Shown: positions 1 to 11,316, counted from the first letter of the stretch. The stretch: 44,619 nt of DNA from Mesorhizobium sp. LSJC280B00 (GCF_000502835.1 NZ_AYVL01000007.1:87197-131815); one strand, 5' to 3'. The notes: generated from the letters alone by a model not told the origin. Program-made: numbers and translations.

Positions 1-2
1 GC

Positions 3-830
3 GAAGTCGGTTCGGACGGCAAGCTCGGTGGCCAGGCGCAGGTGCGCGGCGTTGCCGGCACCTGGAAGGACCTGACCGACAATGTGAATTCCATGGCCGA
101 GAACCTGACCGGCCAGGTGCGCAACATCGCCGAGGTGACGACCGCCGTGGCGCGCGGCGACCTGTCGAAGAAGATCACCGTCGACGTCAAGGGCGAGATC
201 CTCGAGCTGAAATCGACCATCAACACCATGGTCGACCAGCTGAATTCCTTTGCCGGCGAGGTGACACGCGTTGCCCGCGAGGTCGGCACCGAAGGCAAGC
301 TCGGCGGCCAGGCGCGCGTCGAGGGCGTTGCCGGCACCTGGAAGGACCTGACCGACAACGTCAATCTGATGGCGACGAACCTGACCAACCAGGTGCGCGG
401 CATCGCCGATGTCGTGACCGCGGTTGCCCAAGGCAATCTCAGGCGCAAGCTGACGGTCGACGCCAAGGGCGAAATCGCTTCGCTCGCCGACACCATCAAC
501 GGCATGATCGAGACGCTCGCAACCTTTGCCGACCAGGTGACGAACGTCGCCCGCGAGGTGGGCATCGAGGGCAAACTCGGCGGCCAGGCCCGGGTGCCCG
601 GCGCTGCCGGCCTTTGGCGCGACCTGACCGACAACGTCAATCAGCTCGCGGCCAACCTGACCACTCAGGTGCGCGCCATCGCCGAGGTGTCGACGGCGGT
701 GACCAAGGGCGATCTGACCCGCTCGATCAGCGTCCAGGCCTCCGGCGAGGTGGCGGCGCTGAAAGACAACATCAACGAGATGATCCGCAATTTGAAGGAC
801 CAGACGCTGAAGAATGCCGAGCAGGACTGG
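3..830 (+). repeat. Three tandem 276-bp repeats encoding HAMP units
   Basis: Units start at about 3, 279 and 555, each opening with Glu-Val-Gly and a GKLGGQA motif followed by [11 protein letters not shown] ([11 protein letters not shown] in the third). The period is exactly 276 bp (92 codons). The first two units are closest to each other and the third is the most diverged. More units probably lie left of the window. Confidence 0.85.
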
Positions 831-3578
831 CTGAAGACCAATCTCGCCCGCTTCTCGCGCATGCTGCAGGGCGAGCGCGACCTGGCCACGATCTCGCGCC
901 TCATCATGTCCGAACTCGCCCCGCTGGTGAATGCGCAATATGGCGTGTTCTATGTGACCAACCGCGACGAGGATGAATTCTATCTGGAGCTCGCCGCCTC
1001 CTATGGCGCCGAAAGCAAGGCGGAAATCAAGCAACGCCTCGATCTGCGTGAAGGGCTTGTCGGGCAGAGTGCCGCCGACAAGCGCGCCATCATGCTGGAC
1101 AATGTGCCGCCGAATTTCCTGCGCGTTACCTCCGGCCTTGGCAATGCCGCGCCGGCGAACGTGATCATTCTTCCGGCTCTGTTCGAGGACGAGGTGAAGG
1201 CCGTCATCGAACTCGCCTCGTTCAGCGAATTCCGCGACACGCACCAGTCGTTCCTCAACCAGCTGATGGAATCCGTCGGCATCGTTCTCAACACCATCGC
1301 CGCCACCATGCGCACCGAAGGCCTGCTCAAGCAGTCGCAGCTGCTGACCTCGGAATTGCAGGCGCGTCAGACCGAACTGACCAAGAAGCAGGAGGAGCTG
1401 CACGCCACCAATGAGGAGCTGCAGGAAAAGGCGCAGCTGCTCGAGAACGAAAAGAAGCAGGTGGAGAACAAGAACCTGGAAATCGAGATGGCGCGGCGGG
1501 CGCTGGAGGAGAAGGCCGAGCAGCTGGCGCTTACCTCGAAATACAAGTCGGAATTCCTCGCCAATATGAGCCACGAACTGCGCACGCCGCTGAACTCGCT
1601 GCTCATCCTTTCAAACCTGCTCGCAACCAACCAGCAGGGCAATCTCAACGACAAGCAGGTCGAGTTCGCGCGCACCATCAATTCGGCCGGCACCGACCTT
1701 TTGAGCCTCATCAACGACATCCTCGATCTGTCGAAGATCGAATCGGGCACCGTCTCGATCGATATCAACGATATGCCCGTGGTGCATCTTCGCCAGCATA
1801 TGGAGCGAACCTTCCGGCAGCTGGCGACCGACAAGGGGCTTGGCTTCACCATCAATGTCGACCCCGAGCTTCCGGAGACCGTCCGCACCGACGAGAAGCG
1901 CTTGCAGCAAATCGTGCTCAACCTTTTGTCGAACGCCTTCAAATTCACCTCGCAAGGCGAGGTCCGCTTGAATTTCCGGGCCGAAAAGACGGGCCGTCAC
2001 AACGTTTCGGCGCAACCGATGGAGGCGCTCGCGATCGTGGTCACCGATACCGGCATCGGTATTCCGCAAGACAAGCAGAAGCTGATTTTCGAGGCCTTCC
2101 AGCAGGCCGACGGCACCACAAGCCGCAAATATGGCGGCACCGGGCTTGGGCTCTCGATCAGCCGGGAGATTGCCCGGCTGCTCGGCGGCGAATTGCGGGT
2201 CGAGAGCACGCCGGGCAAGGGTTCGACGTTCACTCTGGTCATCCCATTCGACGGACCCCGGATGGCCTTGGCCCCGCAATCGGCGTTGCTGCCGGCGATG
2301 GAGGTGGCCGCGACGACAGCGCAGCCGAGCCCGCCGTCCTCCGAATTGCTCGATGACCGCGACACGATCTCGTCGGAAGATCGGGTCGTGCTGATCGTCG
2401 AGGATGACCCGACCTTCGGCGGATTGCTGCTCGGCCTTGCACGTTCGGCCGGGCTGAAAGGCGTCCTGTCGACTGCGGGCTCCGGCACGCTGGCTTTGGC
2501 ACGCAAGCTGGTTCCCGACGCGATTACGCTCGATCTCGGACTATCGGATATCGACGGCTGGGTGTTGTTCGATCTGCTTCGCCATGACCCGAAAACCAAG
2601 GACATTCCCGTTCATGTCATCTCGGGCGCCGAAGACATCGAGGTGCTTGCCCGCAAGGGTGCATCCAGCATTTCAACCAAGCCCGTATCGTCGGACGAAC
2701 TGATGAAGGTCTTCCAGGATATTCATTCCAGAAAGCTCCGCGTCCAGAGCCGCGTCCTGATTGCCGATCCCGATCCCGAGCGCCGCCTTTCGCTGATCGA
2801 GGCGATCCGCGACGGCGTCACCTCGGTTACGGCGATCGGCCGCGTCGCGGCGAATGCGGACGAAATCGGCATGGCCAACTATGATGCCGTTGTGCTCGGC
2901 TTTGGCCGCTCGGCCAAGGACAACGCCCAGATGCTGGATGAGATTGCCGTCCTGTTCGGGCAGTTGGTGTCGCGACTGCTGTTCTTTGCGCCTCATCCGG
3001 AAGCGCTGCAACAGTCGCTCGCCTTGCATCCGGCATTGGCGGATGTTCCGCGGGCGGAGAATTTCGCGCAGCTGGCTCTCCTGATGTCGGCAACACTCCC
3101 CGGGCGAGGCCACGAAAACGATGGTGCGGCAGCCGAACAGCCGGACAAATTCGACCTCGCCGGCGCAAAGGTCCTCATCGTCGACGACGACATCCGCAAC
3201 ATCTATTCGCTTACCAGCGTTCTCGAGACCTATGACATCCAGGTACTGCATGCGGAGCGCGGCCGGGAAGGTATCGCGCTTCTGGAGCAGAGCCCGGACA
3301 TCGATGCGGCACTGATCGATATTATGATGCCGGAAATGGATGGCTACGAGACGATGCGGCAGATCCGCAGCATGCCGGCGATCGCCCATATCCCGTTGAT
3401 CTCGGTCACAGCCAAGGCAATGAAGGGCGACCGGCAGAAGTGCCTCGACGCCGGCGCCTCCGACTACATCGCCAAGCCTGTCGACCTCGATCTGCTGTTG
3501 GCATTGCTGCGTGTCTGGATCGGCCGTTCGCGATCCCGTGTCCATGGTCCGGAAAAGACGCTCATGGCAGTGAACTGA
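3..3578 (+). CDS. Poly-HAMP hybrid sensor histidine kinase with three receiver domains (5' truncated by window edge)
   Basis: The frame is open from the first bases, so the true start lies upstream; a GTG at 42 is internal. Numbering from nt 3, the visible protein has three ~92-residue HAMP-type repeats (about 1-275), a GAF domain (about 280-430), a coiled coil (about 443-513), a HisKA domain with phospho-acceptor His in [10 protein letters not shown] (nt 1572), and an HATPase domain with [16 protein letters not shown] and GGTGLGLSI boxes. Three receiver domains follow. The first (about nt 2385-2740) and third (about nt 3160-3500) keep the phosphorylatable Asp ([15 protein letters not shown]). 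The second (about nt 2750-3090) has Gly at that position (VVLGFG) and looks like a pseudo-receiver. The HAMP chain resembles fungal group III (Nik1/Os-1) osmosensing kinases and their bacterial relatives. The signal is unknown. The next kinase gene starts within about 55 nt. Confidence 0.9.
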   Translation, partial: EVGSDGKLGGQAQVRGVAGTWKDLTDNVNSMAENLTGQVRNIAEVTTAVARGDLSKKITVDVKGEILELKSTINTMVDQLNSFAGEVTRVAREVGTEGKLGGQARVEGVAGTWKDLTDNVNLMATNLTNQVRGIADVVTAVAQGNLRRKLTVDAKGEIASLADTINGMIETLATFADQVTNVAREVGIEGKLGGQARVPGAAGLWRDLTDNVNQLAANLTTQVRAIAEVSTAVTKGDLTRSISVQASGEVAALKDNINEMIRNLKDQTLKNAEQDWLKTNLARFSRMLQGERDLATISRLIMSELAPLVNAQYGVFYVTNRDEDEFYLELAASYGAESKAEIKQRLDLREGLVGQSAADKRAIMLDNVPPNFLRVTSGLGNAAPANVIILPALFEDEVKAVIELASFSEFRDTHQSFLNQLMESVGIVLNTIAATMRTEGLLKQSQLLTSELQARQTELTKKQEELHATNEELQEKAQLLENEKKQVENKNLEIEMARRALEEKAEQLALTSKYKSEFLANMSHELRTPLNSLLILSNLLATNQQGNLNDKQVEFARTINSAGTDLLSLINDILDLSKIESGTVSIDINDMPVVHLRQHMERTFRQLATDKGLGFTINVDPELPETVRTDEKRLQQIVLNLLSNAFKFTSQGEVRLNFRAEKTGRHNVSAQPMEALAIVVTDTGIGIPQDKQKLIFEAFQQADGTTSRKYGGTGLGLSISREIARLLGGELRVESTPGKGSTFTLVIPFDGPRMALAPQSALLPAMEVAATTAQPSPPSSELLDDRDTISSEDRVVLIVEDDPTFGGLLLGLARSAGLKGVLSTAGSGTLALARKLVPDAITLDLGLSDIDGWVLFDLLRHDPKTKDIPVHVISGAEDIEVLARKGASSISTKPVSSDELMKVFQDIHSRKLRVQSRVLIADPDPERRLSLIEAIRDGVTSVTAIGRVAANADEIGMANYDAVVLGFGRSAKDNAQMLDEIAVLFGQLVSRLLFFAPHPEALQQSLALHPALADVPRAENFAQLALLMSATLPGRGHENDGAAAEQPDKFDLAGAKVLIVDDDIRNIYSLTSVLETYDIQVLHAERGREGIALLEQSPDIDAALIDIMMPEMDGYETMRQIRSMPAIAHIPLISVTAKAMKGDRQKCLDAGASDYIAKPVDLDLLLALLRVWIGRSRSRVHGPEKTLMAVN

Positions 3579-3630
3579 CGGCCGCTCGATGCAGAAGCTG
3601 TCGAGAAACGGAGCAAGGAAGCTGGAGGTC

Positions 3631-5697
3631 ATGGCGCCGGCAGCGGGGCCGGCAAAGGCGCGCATCCTGGCCGTGGATGACGACGAGCGCAATCTGCTGG
3701 CGATCGGCGAGGTTCTGGCCCCTATCGGTGAAGTCGTCTGCGTGCAGTCGGGCGAAGAGGCGTTGCGCGCACTGCTGAAGGAGGATTTCGCAGTCATCCT
3801 GCTGGACGTGCTGATGCCCCGGCTGGATGGCTACGAGACCGCGGGATTGATCCGCCAGCGCGAGCAATCCAGGCGAACGCCGATAATTTTTCTCACCGCC
3901 ATCAACAAGGAAGACGCGCACATGCTGCGCGGCTACGACGCCGGCGCGGTGGATTACGTGTTCAAGCCTTTCGACCCGGCCATGCTGCGTTCCAAGGTTG
4001 CCGTGTTCGTCGAACTTCATGAGAAGACGCTCGAAATCCAGCAAAAGGCGGCTGCCGAGCAACGGCTGCTGGCCCAGGCACTGCAGGCGCAGAAGGAAAA
4101 GCTCGAGGCCGAGCGGGCGCTGCGCAGCGCACAGGAGCGGCAGCATGCCATTTTGAGCTCTCTTCCGGTCTGCTTCCACGCAAGGGCGGCGGAGCCGCCG
4201 TTCGGCGCCAGCTTTGTCACCGAAGGGGTCGAACGCCTGACCGGCTTTCCTGCGGAACGGCTGACCGCCGATCCAGGCTTCGGCCTGAGCCGCGTTCATC
4301 CCGACGATCTGCCGAGAGTGAGGGAGGTCCTGCTCGCAGCCAAGGCCACCGGCTCCTACACCTGCGAATTCCGCTGGCAATGCGCCGACGGCAATTACCG
4401 GATTTTTCTCGATCAGGGCGTCCTGTCGAATGGCTCCGACGGCCGGAAGCCCGAGATCCTCGGCACATTGCTGGACGTTACCGAACGGCGCGAGCTTGAG
4501 GACCAGCTGCTGCAGTCGCAGCGCCTCGACGCGATCGGCAAGCTTACCGGCGGCCTGGCGCATGATTTCAACAATCTGCTTGCCGCAATTCTCAGCGGAT
4601 TGGGATTGCTCGAGCGCCATGCCGAGTTCGACGGACAGACCAGGCAGGTTCTGGAACTGACACGCCGGTCGGCAAAACAAGGCGCCGAGCTCGTCAACCG
4701 CATGCTTGCCTTCTCGCGCCGCCAGACGCTGCGGCCGCAGGCCGTGCGCCTCGCCGCGCTCGGCGATACAATGAACGGGTTGGTGGCCCCGGTCCTGGGC
4801 GGCCTGATCCGTTTCGATTGGCTTGTCGACGACACTGTGTGGCCGGCGCATGTCGATGCCGGCCAGCTGGAGCTCGCGCTGATGAACCTGGTCTTCAACG
4901 CGCGCGATGCCATGCCGTCCGGCGGCACGATAATCGTGGAGGCGCAAAATCGAACGCTGGGCAGTGCAGCCGAGGATATTTCGGCGGGCGACTATGTCGT
5001 GGTCACGGTCAAGGACACGGGGTCGGGCATACCGGCTGACATTCTCGCCAAGGTCGTCGAACCGTTCTTCACCACAAAACCGGTCGGCAAAGGCACTGGC
5101 CTCGGTCTGAGCACGGTGCATGGTTTCGTCAAGCAATCGGGCGGCACGCTTCGCATTGAAAGCACCGTCGGCAGTGGAACATCCGTCCAGCTCTGGCTGC
5201 CGCGTTCAATCGAGCGCCCGGTGGAAATCGCCGAGAAGTCCGATCCCGACGACAGCGTCGGGAATGCCGGCGAGGACTATCCATCGGTCCTGCTGATCGA
5301 CGACAGCAATGTACTACGGGAACTGACGGCCCAATCGCTTCGCCAACACGGCTTTGCGGTTACCTGTGCCGGGGGCGGTGCCGAAGCGCTGGCGATGATC
5401 GAGCGGGCGCCGTACGATTTCGATGTCATCGTCACCGATTTTGCCATGCCGCTGGTCTCGGGCCTGGAGGTCATTCGGTTCGCCCGCAATCTGCGGTCCG
5501 ATTGGCCGGCGGTGATGATAACGGGATATGCCGATGCCGACGCGATCGCCGACCGGCCTCCCGACGTGCCGCTGCTCGGCAAACCGCTGCGCGAAAAGGA
5601 CCTGATGGAGAGCATTCTTGCGGCGGCCGCGCGCGCCGGCTCGCAGAAAGCCAGGCAGGCCCAGCCGGTGAAAGGCGGGTACCGGTTTTCGACCTGA
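3631..5697 (+). CDS. Hybrid histidine kinase (REC-PAS-HisKA-HATPase-REC)
   Basis: Numbered from 3631, an N-terminal receiver (about 9-125) has phospho-acceptor Asp59 in ILLDVLMP. A short coiled linker and a PAS domain (about 175-290) follow, then HisKA with His311 in LAHDFNNLLAAI, an HATPase domain (NLVFNARDAM, DTGSGIP, KGTGLGLST) and a C-terminal receiver with Asp603 (VTDFAMP). No transmembrane segment is visible, so it is probably cytoplasmic. A REC-first layout suggests it takes phosphate from, or is gated by, another kinase; the poly-HAMP kinase directly upstream is the obvious candidate (inference). Start choice: 3631 has purine-rich AAGGA and GGAGG upstream, though the latter is very close. 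An in-frame ATG at 3589 would add 14 residues but has no visible ribosome-binding site. Confidence 0.88.
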   Translation: MAPAAGPAKARILAVDDDERNLLAIGEVLAPIGEVVCVQSGEEALRALLKEDFAVILLDVLMPRLDGYETAGLIRQREQSRRTPIIFLTAINKEDAHMLRGYDAGAVDYVFKPFDPAMLRSKVAVFVELHEKTLEIQQKAAAEQRLLAQALQAQKEKLEAERALRSAQERQHAILSSLPVCFHARAAEPPFGASFVTEGVERLTGFPAERLTADPGFGLSRVHPDDLPRVREVLLAAKATGSYTCEFRWQCADGNYRIFLDQGVLSNGSDGRKPEILGTLLDVTERRELEDQLLQSQRLDAIGKLTGGLAHDFNNLLAAILSGLGLLERHAEFDGQTRQVLELTRRSAKQGAELVNRMLAFSRRQTLRPQAVRLAALGDTMNGLVAPVLGGLIRFDWLVDDTVWPAHVDAGQLELALMNLVFNARDAMPSGGTIIVEAQNRTLGSAAEDISAGDYVVVTVKDTGSGIPADILAKVVEPFFTTKPVGKGTGLGLSTVHGFVKQSGGTLRIESTVGSGTSVQLWLPRSIERPVEIAEKSDPDDSVGNAGEDYPSVLLIDDSNVLRELTAQSLRQHGFAVTCAGGGAEALAMIERAPYDFDVIVTDFAMPLVSGLEVIRFARNLRSDWPAVMITGYADADAIADRPPDVPLLGKPLREKDLMESILAAAARAGSQKARQAQPVKGGYRFST

Positions 5698-5847
5698 AGA
5701 GGCAAGCCTCATCGAATCGAAACGGTACGTTCCGTATCCTCGATCGTCCGCGACATCCAGCCTGTGTGCAACACGGAGCGCCGGCCATGGCGCGCTCGAC
5801 GGGCTGTGATGCGGTTGATAAGCCCTCTCCGCAAGGAGAGTCGAGAC

Positions 5848-7343
5848 ATGACCGTTGCGATCGAGATGGGCCAGACGAGCGCAGGCGCCCCGGCGGCGCT
5901 GGATCTTGAGGAACTGCTGGCGACGCGGCTTCTGGTGCAGGGCAATTCGGGCTCCGGCAAGTCCCACCTGCTGCGCCGGCTCTTGGAGCAGAGCGCGCCC
6001 TGGGTGCAGCAGACCATCATCGACCCCGAAGGCGACTTCGTGACGCTGGGCGACCGTTTTGGCCATCTGGTGATCGACGCCGAGGAGCATACCGAGCGCG
6101 GCCTGCAGAGCGCCGGCGAGCGGGCGCGCATCCACCGCGTCTCCACGGTGCTCAATCTCGAGGGGCTCGACGCCGAGAACCAGATGCGGCGCGCCGCCGC
6201 CTTCCTCGGCGGGCTTTCGAGGTCGCCCGCGACCACTGGTACCCGATGCTGGTGGTGGTGGACGAGGCGCAGCTGTTCGCGCCGGCCGTCGCCGGCGAGG
6301 TTTCGGACGAGGCGCGCAAGCTCTCGCTCGGCGCCATGACGAATCTGATGTGCCGTGGCCGCAAACGCGGGCTGGCCGGGATCATCGCCACCCAGCGGCT
6401 GGCCAAGCTTGCCAAGAACGTCGCCGCCGAGGCTTCCAATTTCCTCATGGGCCGGACTTTTCTCGATATCGACATGGCGCGCGCCGCCGACCTTCTCGGC
6501 ATGGAGCGGCGCCAGGCCGAGGCCTTTCGCGACCTCGAGCGCGGGCAATTCATGGCGCTCGGCCCGGCGCTGTCGCGCCGTCCGCTCGGCTTGCGCATCG
6601 GCCCGACAGATACAAGCCCGCGCAACGCGACCCCGCGCCTGATGCCGCTGCCGGAATCGGCGTTGGAGGATGCCCGTGCGATCATCCTGGCGGCCCCGCC
6701 GCCGGAAACCGTCCGGCCGCAGCGCCGCTCGTCGCCGGATCTGCTCGATCAGCTGATGGCGGCGAAGTCGGCGGCGCTGGAAATCCGCCCGGAAGCAGCG
6801 GAGGCGCAAATCAGCGCCGAGGATTTGGCGGAGCGGCGCGAGCGCGTCGACCGGGTGCTGCGCGCCGTGCTGGCGCAACCCGATGCCGGCTTCCGGGTCA
6901 TCGGCGTGCTTTATCAGGAGTTCGTGGTCCGCTGCCGCATCGAGGGCCTCGCCTCGGTCGTGCCGGACCTGCCCGAGTTCCGCCGCATGCTGACCCGCGC
7001 CCGCGCCGGCCTCGGCTCCGACATGGCGGGCGACGACGCCTGGCAGGACGTCTCGGCGCGCGCCTCGCTGCTGCCCGAGGACATGCAAGGCGTGTTCATG
7101 ATGATCGCTCGCGCCGCCAAGGAGGGCTGGCCCTGCCCGAGCGACGCGGCAATCGCCCGCGCCTACGGCTCGCACTCGCTGCGCCGCGCCCGGCGCCTGC
7201 TGACCTATATCGAGGAGCAAGGCCTCATCGTCTGCCAGCTTGATAGCACTGGAAGGCGGACGGTGACGCTGGTTGAACTCGCCTGGGCGACTGCGCCGGG
7301 GGATCCCAATGCGGAGGAGGCGGAGCAGAGGAGTTTGGTGTGA
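5848..7343 (+). pseudogene. HerA/DUF87-type ATP-binding protein gene with a one-base frameshift
   Basis: The ATG at 5848 follows AAGGAG at 5833-5838. The first frame encodes a Walker A loop (GNSGSGKSH, near residue 32) and runs to about 6213. The second frame then continues, giving FEVARDHWYP and a Walker B segment (MLVVVDEAQLF), a helicase-like core (RGLAGIIATQRLAKLAK) and a long C-terminal region to the stop at 7341-7343. Joining the frames needs one extra base in GGGCTTTCGA (6211-6220). The restored product would be about 498 residues, a HerA/FtsK-superfamily DNA-translocase-like ATPase of unknown role. The rest of both halves looks intact, so this is either a recent mutation or a sequencing error. 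No operon partner is evident; the next gene is convergent. Confidence 0.75.
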
Positions 7344-7590
7344 AGGGGGAACGAACTCACTCTGGGAAAGCACCGCTTATCATGCAGGGGGCTAAGTTTG
7401 TTTTGCGCCATATCCGGCCTTGCCAGTGATGCCGTGAATGTTAAGTCTCGGCTCCGATGCGGACGTTCCGCCCGAGTTCGAAGACTGACCGCGACCGTTC
7501 TGCGGCCTTCGCATCGATAGCGCCAATGAGCGGCGTCCCACATCCCACTCCTTGTGTCCATTGGGAGGGGTCGTTGTGGACCAAGCCCTA

Positions 7591-10119
7591 CTACCCAGGC
7601 TTGTGACGAAGCCGATCCAGCGCGTCTCGAAGTGCATTGGCGGCATCGCCACGCTCGTCAGGGGACATCAGCTCCGGTTCAAGTTCCAACCTGAAGTGCG
7701 GCAGCTCCGTTCGAACAGCACGACGAGTGGCCGCCAAATTGGCCTTCAGATCGATGACGCGGTAGGTGGCGACGGGATAGGCGATCCCCTTGACCTGGAC
7801 TTGCCCCAGTTCCTCACAGTCGATTGCGTCCTTCACTTGCGCAAACGTCTCGTAGGAAATGAGTATGGCCCCCGGCGGCGCCTCCTGCTCCAGGCGCGAG
7901 GCGAGATTCACGGCGCCGCCGATTATCGTGTAGTCCATCCGGTCCTCGCTGCCGAAGTTACCGACGGTGCAGTAGTCGGTATGGATGCCGATGCGACAGC
8001 GCAGCGGTGTTTCGATCCCCATGTCCCGCCAGACTTCGGCAAGCTCGCTAATCCGCTTTTGCATTGCAAGTGCCATCTGCGCGCAAGCCAGCGCGTCCTC
8101 CTTGACGCCGCGAGTCTCGGGATCGCCGAAAAACATCAGGATCGCGTCGCCGACATATTTGTCGATCGTCGCGCCGTGATCCGAAGCAATTTTCGACATT
8201 TCCGTCAGATAGTGATTGAGGAGTTGGGTGAGATCCTCGGATTCCATTTTGTCAGTGGTCTCGGTAAAGCCGGCGATATCGGAGAAGCATATTGTCAGTT
8301 TCTTCCGCTGGCTGGCGATCCTGACCTCCTGGCGGCCGGTGAATATCGAGCGATACACCTGGGGCGCCAGATACTTCGCCAGCTTGCTGGAAAGCGCCTC
8401 CAGAACCACGGATTTCTCGGCGAGGTTCTCCTCCCTTTGCTTCAGCTCAGTGATGTCCGAATAGACGGCGACCGTGCCGCCGGCGCTGATCCGCCGCTCG
8501 CTGACCATGACCCATCGCCCGTCGCCTCGCCTCTGCACCCAAGGTTCGCCAGGGTTGCGGTGCCGCGAGAGGCGCTCGGCGACCCACTCCTCGACCCGCC
8601 CCTCGGCGTCCCTGATGTAGCCGCGCTCAGCGGATCGGCGAATGATTTGCTCGAATGTCGTGCCGGGCGTCAGTTCGCTCTCCAGACCGGTGTAGAGCAA
8701 TTCGCGGTAGCGGCTGTTGCTGAGGACGAGCCGGTCCTCCCAGTCGTACAGAGCGAATCCTTCGGAGATGCTTTCGATGGCATCGATGAGCCGCTGACGA
8801 GCTTCCGCAACGTCGCGCAGGTTCTTTTCCTCGACCTCGACAGCAGTATCCCGGAAGAGTCTCAGCGCTTCGGCCATGCGCCCGATTTCGTCGCTGCCCG
8901 CGGCTGGCAGCGGCGCACGAAGATTGCCCCCCGCAATCGCGAGCATGCCTTGGCTCACGGCCCCCAGTCGGGCGAGGAGGCTGCGGTCGACATAGAGCCA
9001 GACAACCAGAACCGAACTCAGGAGGCTGAGAAAGGCGGAGCCGAGTACAACCGCGGTGCCGTAGCGCTGGACGAGCGCGGCTTCGCGACCGGACGCAGCG
9101 ATCTCCTGATCTGCCGTGGCGACCAGGCGATCGACGCCAGCGGTGAGATTGCGCGACAGTCGATTGTTCTCGGCCAGAAGCCTTTCGCCCTGTGCCAGGA
9201 CAGCAAACTCGTCCTCCCGCACCTTGGGGATGCTGTCCTCGCCGTCGGTCAAACCCCTGAACTCGTCAACACGCTGCCGGAAGCGGGTCCGCAGCTTTTC
9301 GTCGATCTCCGTGGAAACCTTTTCAAGAGCAGTGAGCGAACGGCGTAGCGGAAAAAGGATCAACGCCAGGTCGCCCGGCGTCGGCGCGTTCGCGACCTTC
9401 ACCAGCGCGTCGTTGACCGCGGAGATCTCCAGCTGCGCCTTCTGCTGGGGAATGTAAGCCGCAATCGCCTGGACCAGGTCGGCCATCGCCGCTGCGCGTC
9501 GATCGGGCGACAGCGACGTGTCGGCCGCGACCGCCCGCCATTGCGGGAGCCTGGAATCCATTACTAGGATGCCGGTGGCCACAAGGCGCTGGCTTCCGGT
9601 CGTCGTCGCGGCGAGGCGGTTCAGGAGCTCCTCCTTGCGGGCGACCACGTCGAGCCGGGCGACAACAAGAGAGTCGAGCTCCTTCAGGTTGCGCCTCAGA
9701 ACAATCGCGGCTTCCTCGATCTCGGCCAAAGGCACTGTGCCCAACGTGGCATCCCGGAGGTCCGTGCGCAGGGCCTCGAGGCGGGACATCTCGAGCGCGA
9801 CGGCAGCCGAGACCTCGCTGTGCTGAGCCCTGCTTGTCGCTGCCAGCACCGATGGCGCGGCAGCAGCGACCCGTTCGGCCTGGCGCGACAGCTGGAGGGA
9901 GGCGAGCGCCGACGGCACTCGATCCGTGGTAATTCGGTCCACGACGTCGCCAACCTGGAGGAAGGCATAAAGCGCCGCAGCGGTTGCCAGCACCGCAAGG
10001 GCGCTGATCCCGAAAAAGGCGAGCAACAGCCGGCCGCGTATGCCGAGGCGTTCAAGCTCGGCGAGTCGGAACAGTCCGGCCACACTGGTCTGCATCAGAC
10101 TAGACATCTCAGCCGGCAC
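7591..10119 (-). CDS. Membrane HAMP-PAS class III adenylate cyclase
   Basis: The product makes cAMP from ATP. A first membrane segment (about residues 28-55) is followed by a large, mostly helical periplasmic domain (to about 345), a second membrane segment (about 350-372), a HAMP linker, a PAS domain (about 435-560) and a cyclase homology domain (about 600-780). Catalytic features are complete: both metal-binding Asp residues (FSDIAGFT and [11 protein letters not shown]), the adenine-specifying Lys and Asp ([16 protein letters not shown]) and the Asn/Arg transition-state pair ([11 protein letters not shown]). An active adenylate rather than guanylate cyclase is therefore predicted. The start at 10119 is GTG without a clear ribosome-binding site; an ATG at 10107 is an alternative. 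It lies 18 nt behind a periplasmic binding protein gene, suggesting co-transcription and possibly ligand input from that protein. Confidence 0.88.
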   Translation of the reverse strand: MPAEMSSLMQTSVAGLFRLAELERLGIRGRLLLAFFGISALAVLATAAALYAFLQVGDVVDRITTDRVPSALASLQLSRQAERVAAAAPSVLAATSRAQHSEVSAAVALEMSRLEALRTDLRDATLGTVPLAEIEEAAIVLRRNLKELDSLVVARLDVVARKEELLNRLAATTTGSQRLVATGILVMDSRLPQWRAVAADTSLSPDRRAAAMADLVQAIAAYIPQQKAQLEISAVNDALVKVANAPTPGDLALILFPLRRSLTALEKVSTEIDEKLRTRFRQRVDEFRGLTDGEDSIPKVREDEFAVLAQGERLLAENNRLSRNLTAGVDRLVATADQEIAASGREAALVQRYGTAVVLGSAFLSLLSSVLVVWLYVDRSLLARLGAVSQGMLAIAGGNLRAPLPAAGSDEIGRMAEALRLFRDTAVEVEEKNLRDVAEARQRLIDAIESISEGFALYDWEDRLVLSNSRYRELLYTGLESELTPGTTFEQIIRRSAERGYIRDAEGRVEEWVAERLSRHRNPGEPWVQRRGDGRWVMVSERRISAGGTVAVYSDITELKQREENLAEKSVVLEALSSKLAKYLAPQVYRSIFTGRQEVRIASQRKKLTICFSDIAGFTETTDKMESEDLTQLLNHYLTEMSKIASDHGATIDKYVGDAILMFFGDPETRGVKEDALACAQMALAMQKRISELAEVWRDMGIETPLRCRIGIHTDYCTVGNFGSEDRMDYTIIGGAVNLASRLEQEAPPGAILISYETFAQVKDAIDCEELGQVQVKGIAYPVATYRVIDLKANLAATRRAVRTELPHFRLELEPELMSPDERGDAANALRDALDRLRHKPG

Positions 10120-10137
10120 GCCGGCGATCAGCGAACC

Positions 10138-11232
10138 CTATTCAACCGGCACGTACTCTCCGCCGCGCCAGACGTACCAAACCCAACTCTGCTTCGTGAG
10201 GTCGCCCTTGTCGTCGAAATCGACCCGGCCGATGACGGTGTCGAATTCCTGTTCGTGCAGTGCCGCAATGATGGCCTTCTGCTCCAGCGAACCTGCCTTC
10301 GAGACTGCCTGGGCCCAAACCTGGACCGCGCAGTAGCTCAACAGCGTGTAGCCCGCGGGTTCGAACTTCTCCGCACGGAACTGCTCAACGACCGCGGCCG
10401 CTTCGGGGCTTCGCCTCGGGTCCGCCGGGAACGTGAAGAGGGTCCCCTCCGCCGCGGGGCCGGCGATCAGGGCAAATTCCTCGGTCGCCAAAGCATCTCC
10501 GGATATGAGCTGAACCGTGTAGCCACTGTCGTGTGCAGCGCGAGCAATCAGCGCAACCTCGGCATGATACCCACCCACATATAAGGCGGAGACGCCGGCG
10601 GTCTGCAACGTAGCGACCTCGGCCGAATAGTCGTCCTTCCCGGGAATGTATGCGTCGTAAACGGCCTCAGTCACGCCCCGCTTGTTCAGCTGCTTCCTGG
10701 TCTCGTCGGCGAGACCCTTCCCATAGGTCGAATTGTCGTGGAGGATCGCAATCTTCTTGTTGCCCCAGCGATCGGCAAGGTAGTTGCCGGCGATGAAACC
10801 TTGCGCGTCGTCGCGGCCAATAGTGCGAAAGACATTGGCACGGCCCTGTTCGGTCAGCTGCGGATTGGTCGAGCCTGGGGATATCTCAACGACGCCCGCC
10901 TCCTCGTACACTTTTGATGCGGGGATCGAGGCCCCGGAGCAATAATGCCCGACGACGAGCACGACCCCGTCAGCCACCAGCTTCTTGGCGGCCGCCACAG
11001 CTTGCTCGGGATCGCAGAAGTCGTCGACCGAGATGAGCCTCACCTTCTGGCCGAGCACGCCGCCCGCCGTGTTGACGTCGGCCACTGCCATCTCCGCGCC
11101 GCGCTGTCCCTGCTCGCCAATCCAGGCGAGCCGTCCCGTCATCGCAGCCGAGACGCCGATCAGCACCTCCGCCCGCGCGGAGCTGAACACGGCCGCGAGA
11201 ACTAAGATCGCTATGGCGATGATGCGGTGCAT
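10138..11232 (-). CDS. LivK-type periplasmic substrate-binding protein (branched-chain amino acid/amide family)
   Basis: The 364-residue protein starts with a clear Sec signal peptide (MHRIIAIAILVLAAVFSSARA, positively charged then hydrophobic, cleavage after ARA near residue 21). A type I periplasmic-binding fold of the Peripla_BP_6/LivK family follows (IGVSAAMTGRLAWIGEQG, then DDFCDPEQAV and VGHYCSGASIPASKVYEE). The ATG at 11232 is preceded by a purine run (AAGGGGG). The ligand cannot be read from sequence. No permease or ATPase gene of a Liv transporter is adjacent. The only downstream partner is the membrane adenylate cyclase 18 nt away, so a sensory rather than transport role is plausible (inference). 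Confidence 0.85.
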   Translation of the reverse strand: MHRIIAIAILVLAAVFSSARAEVLIGVSAAMTGRLAWIGEQGQRGAEMAVADVNTAGGVLGQKVRLISVDDFCDPEQAVAAAKKLVADGVVLVVGHYCSGASIPASKVYEEAGVVEISPGSTNPQLTEQGRANVFRTIGRDDAQGFIAGNYLADRWGNKKIAILHDNSTYGKGLADETRKQLNKRGVTEAVYDAYIPGKDDYSAEVATLQTAGVSALYVGGYHAEVALIARAAHDSGYTVQLISGDALATEEFALIAGPAAEGTLFTFPADPRRSPEAAAVVEQFRAEKFEPAGYTLLSYCAVQVWAQAVSKAGSLEQKAIIAALHEQEFDTVIGRVDFDDKGDLTKQSWVWYVWRGGEYVPVE

Positions 11233-11316
11233 GTGTGCACCCCCTTAACTGTAGCTTACGCCAATCCCGTCAAAGCCGACAGCCCCTTCGGCAAGCGCGA
11301 CTGTCTCGGGCTGCTA

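Noticed and set aside
3..830. Regular repeats at the left end as a possible CRISPR or satellite array
   Set aside because: The 276-bp period is in frame with a kinase and encodes HAMP units; there are no short repeats with unique spacers.
3562..5136. Minus-strand open frame (524 codons) opposite the second hybrid kinase
   Set aside because: It is a shadow of the kinase; no motif, ribosome-binding site or context supports it.
6205..6225. Programmed ribosomal frameshifting in the HerA-like gene
   Set aside because: No slippery heptamer in the correct frame (the codons are GGG CTT TCG) and no reason for two products; a one-base loss is simpler.
7552..9348. Long plus-strand open frame (598 codons) opposite the adenylate cyclase
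   Set aside because: It is the antisense of a well-supported cyclase with all catalytic motifs; its translation has no recognisable domain.
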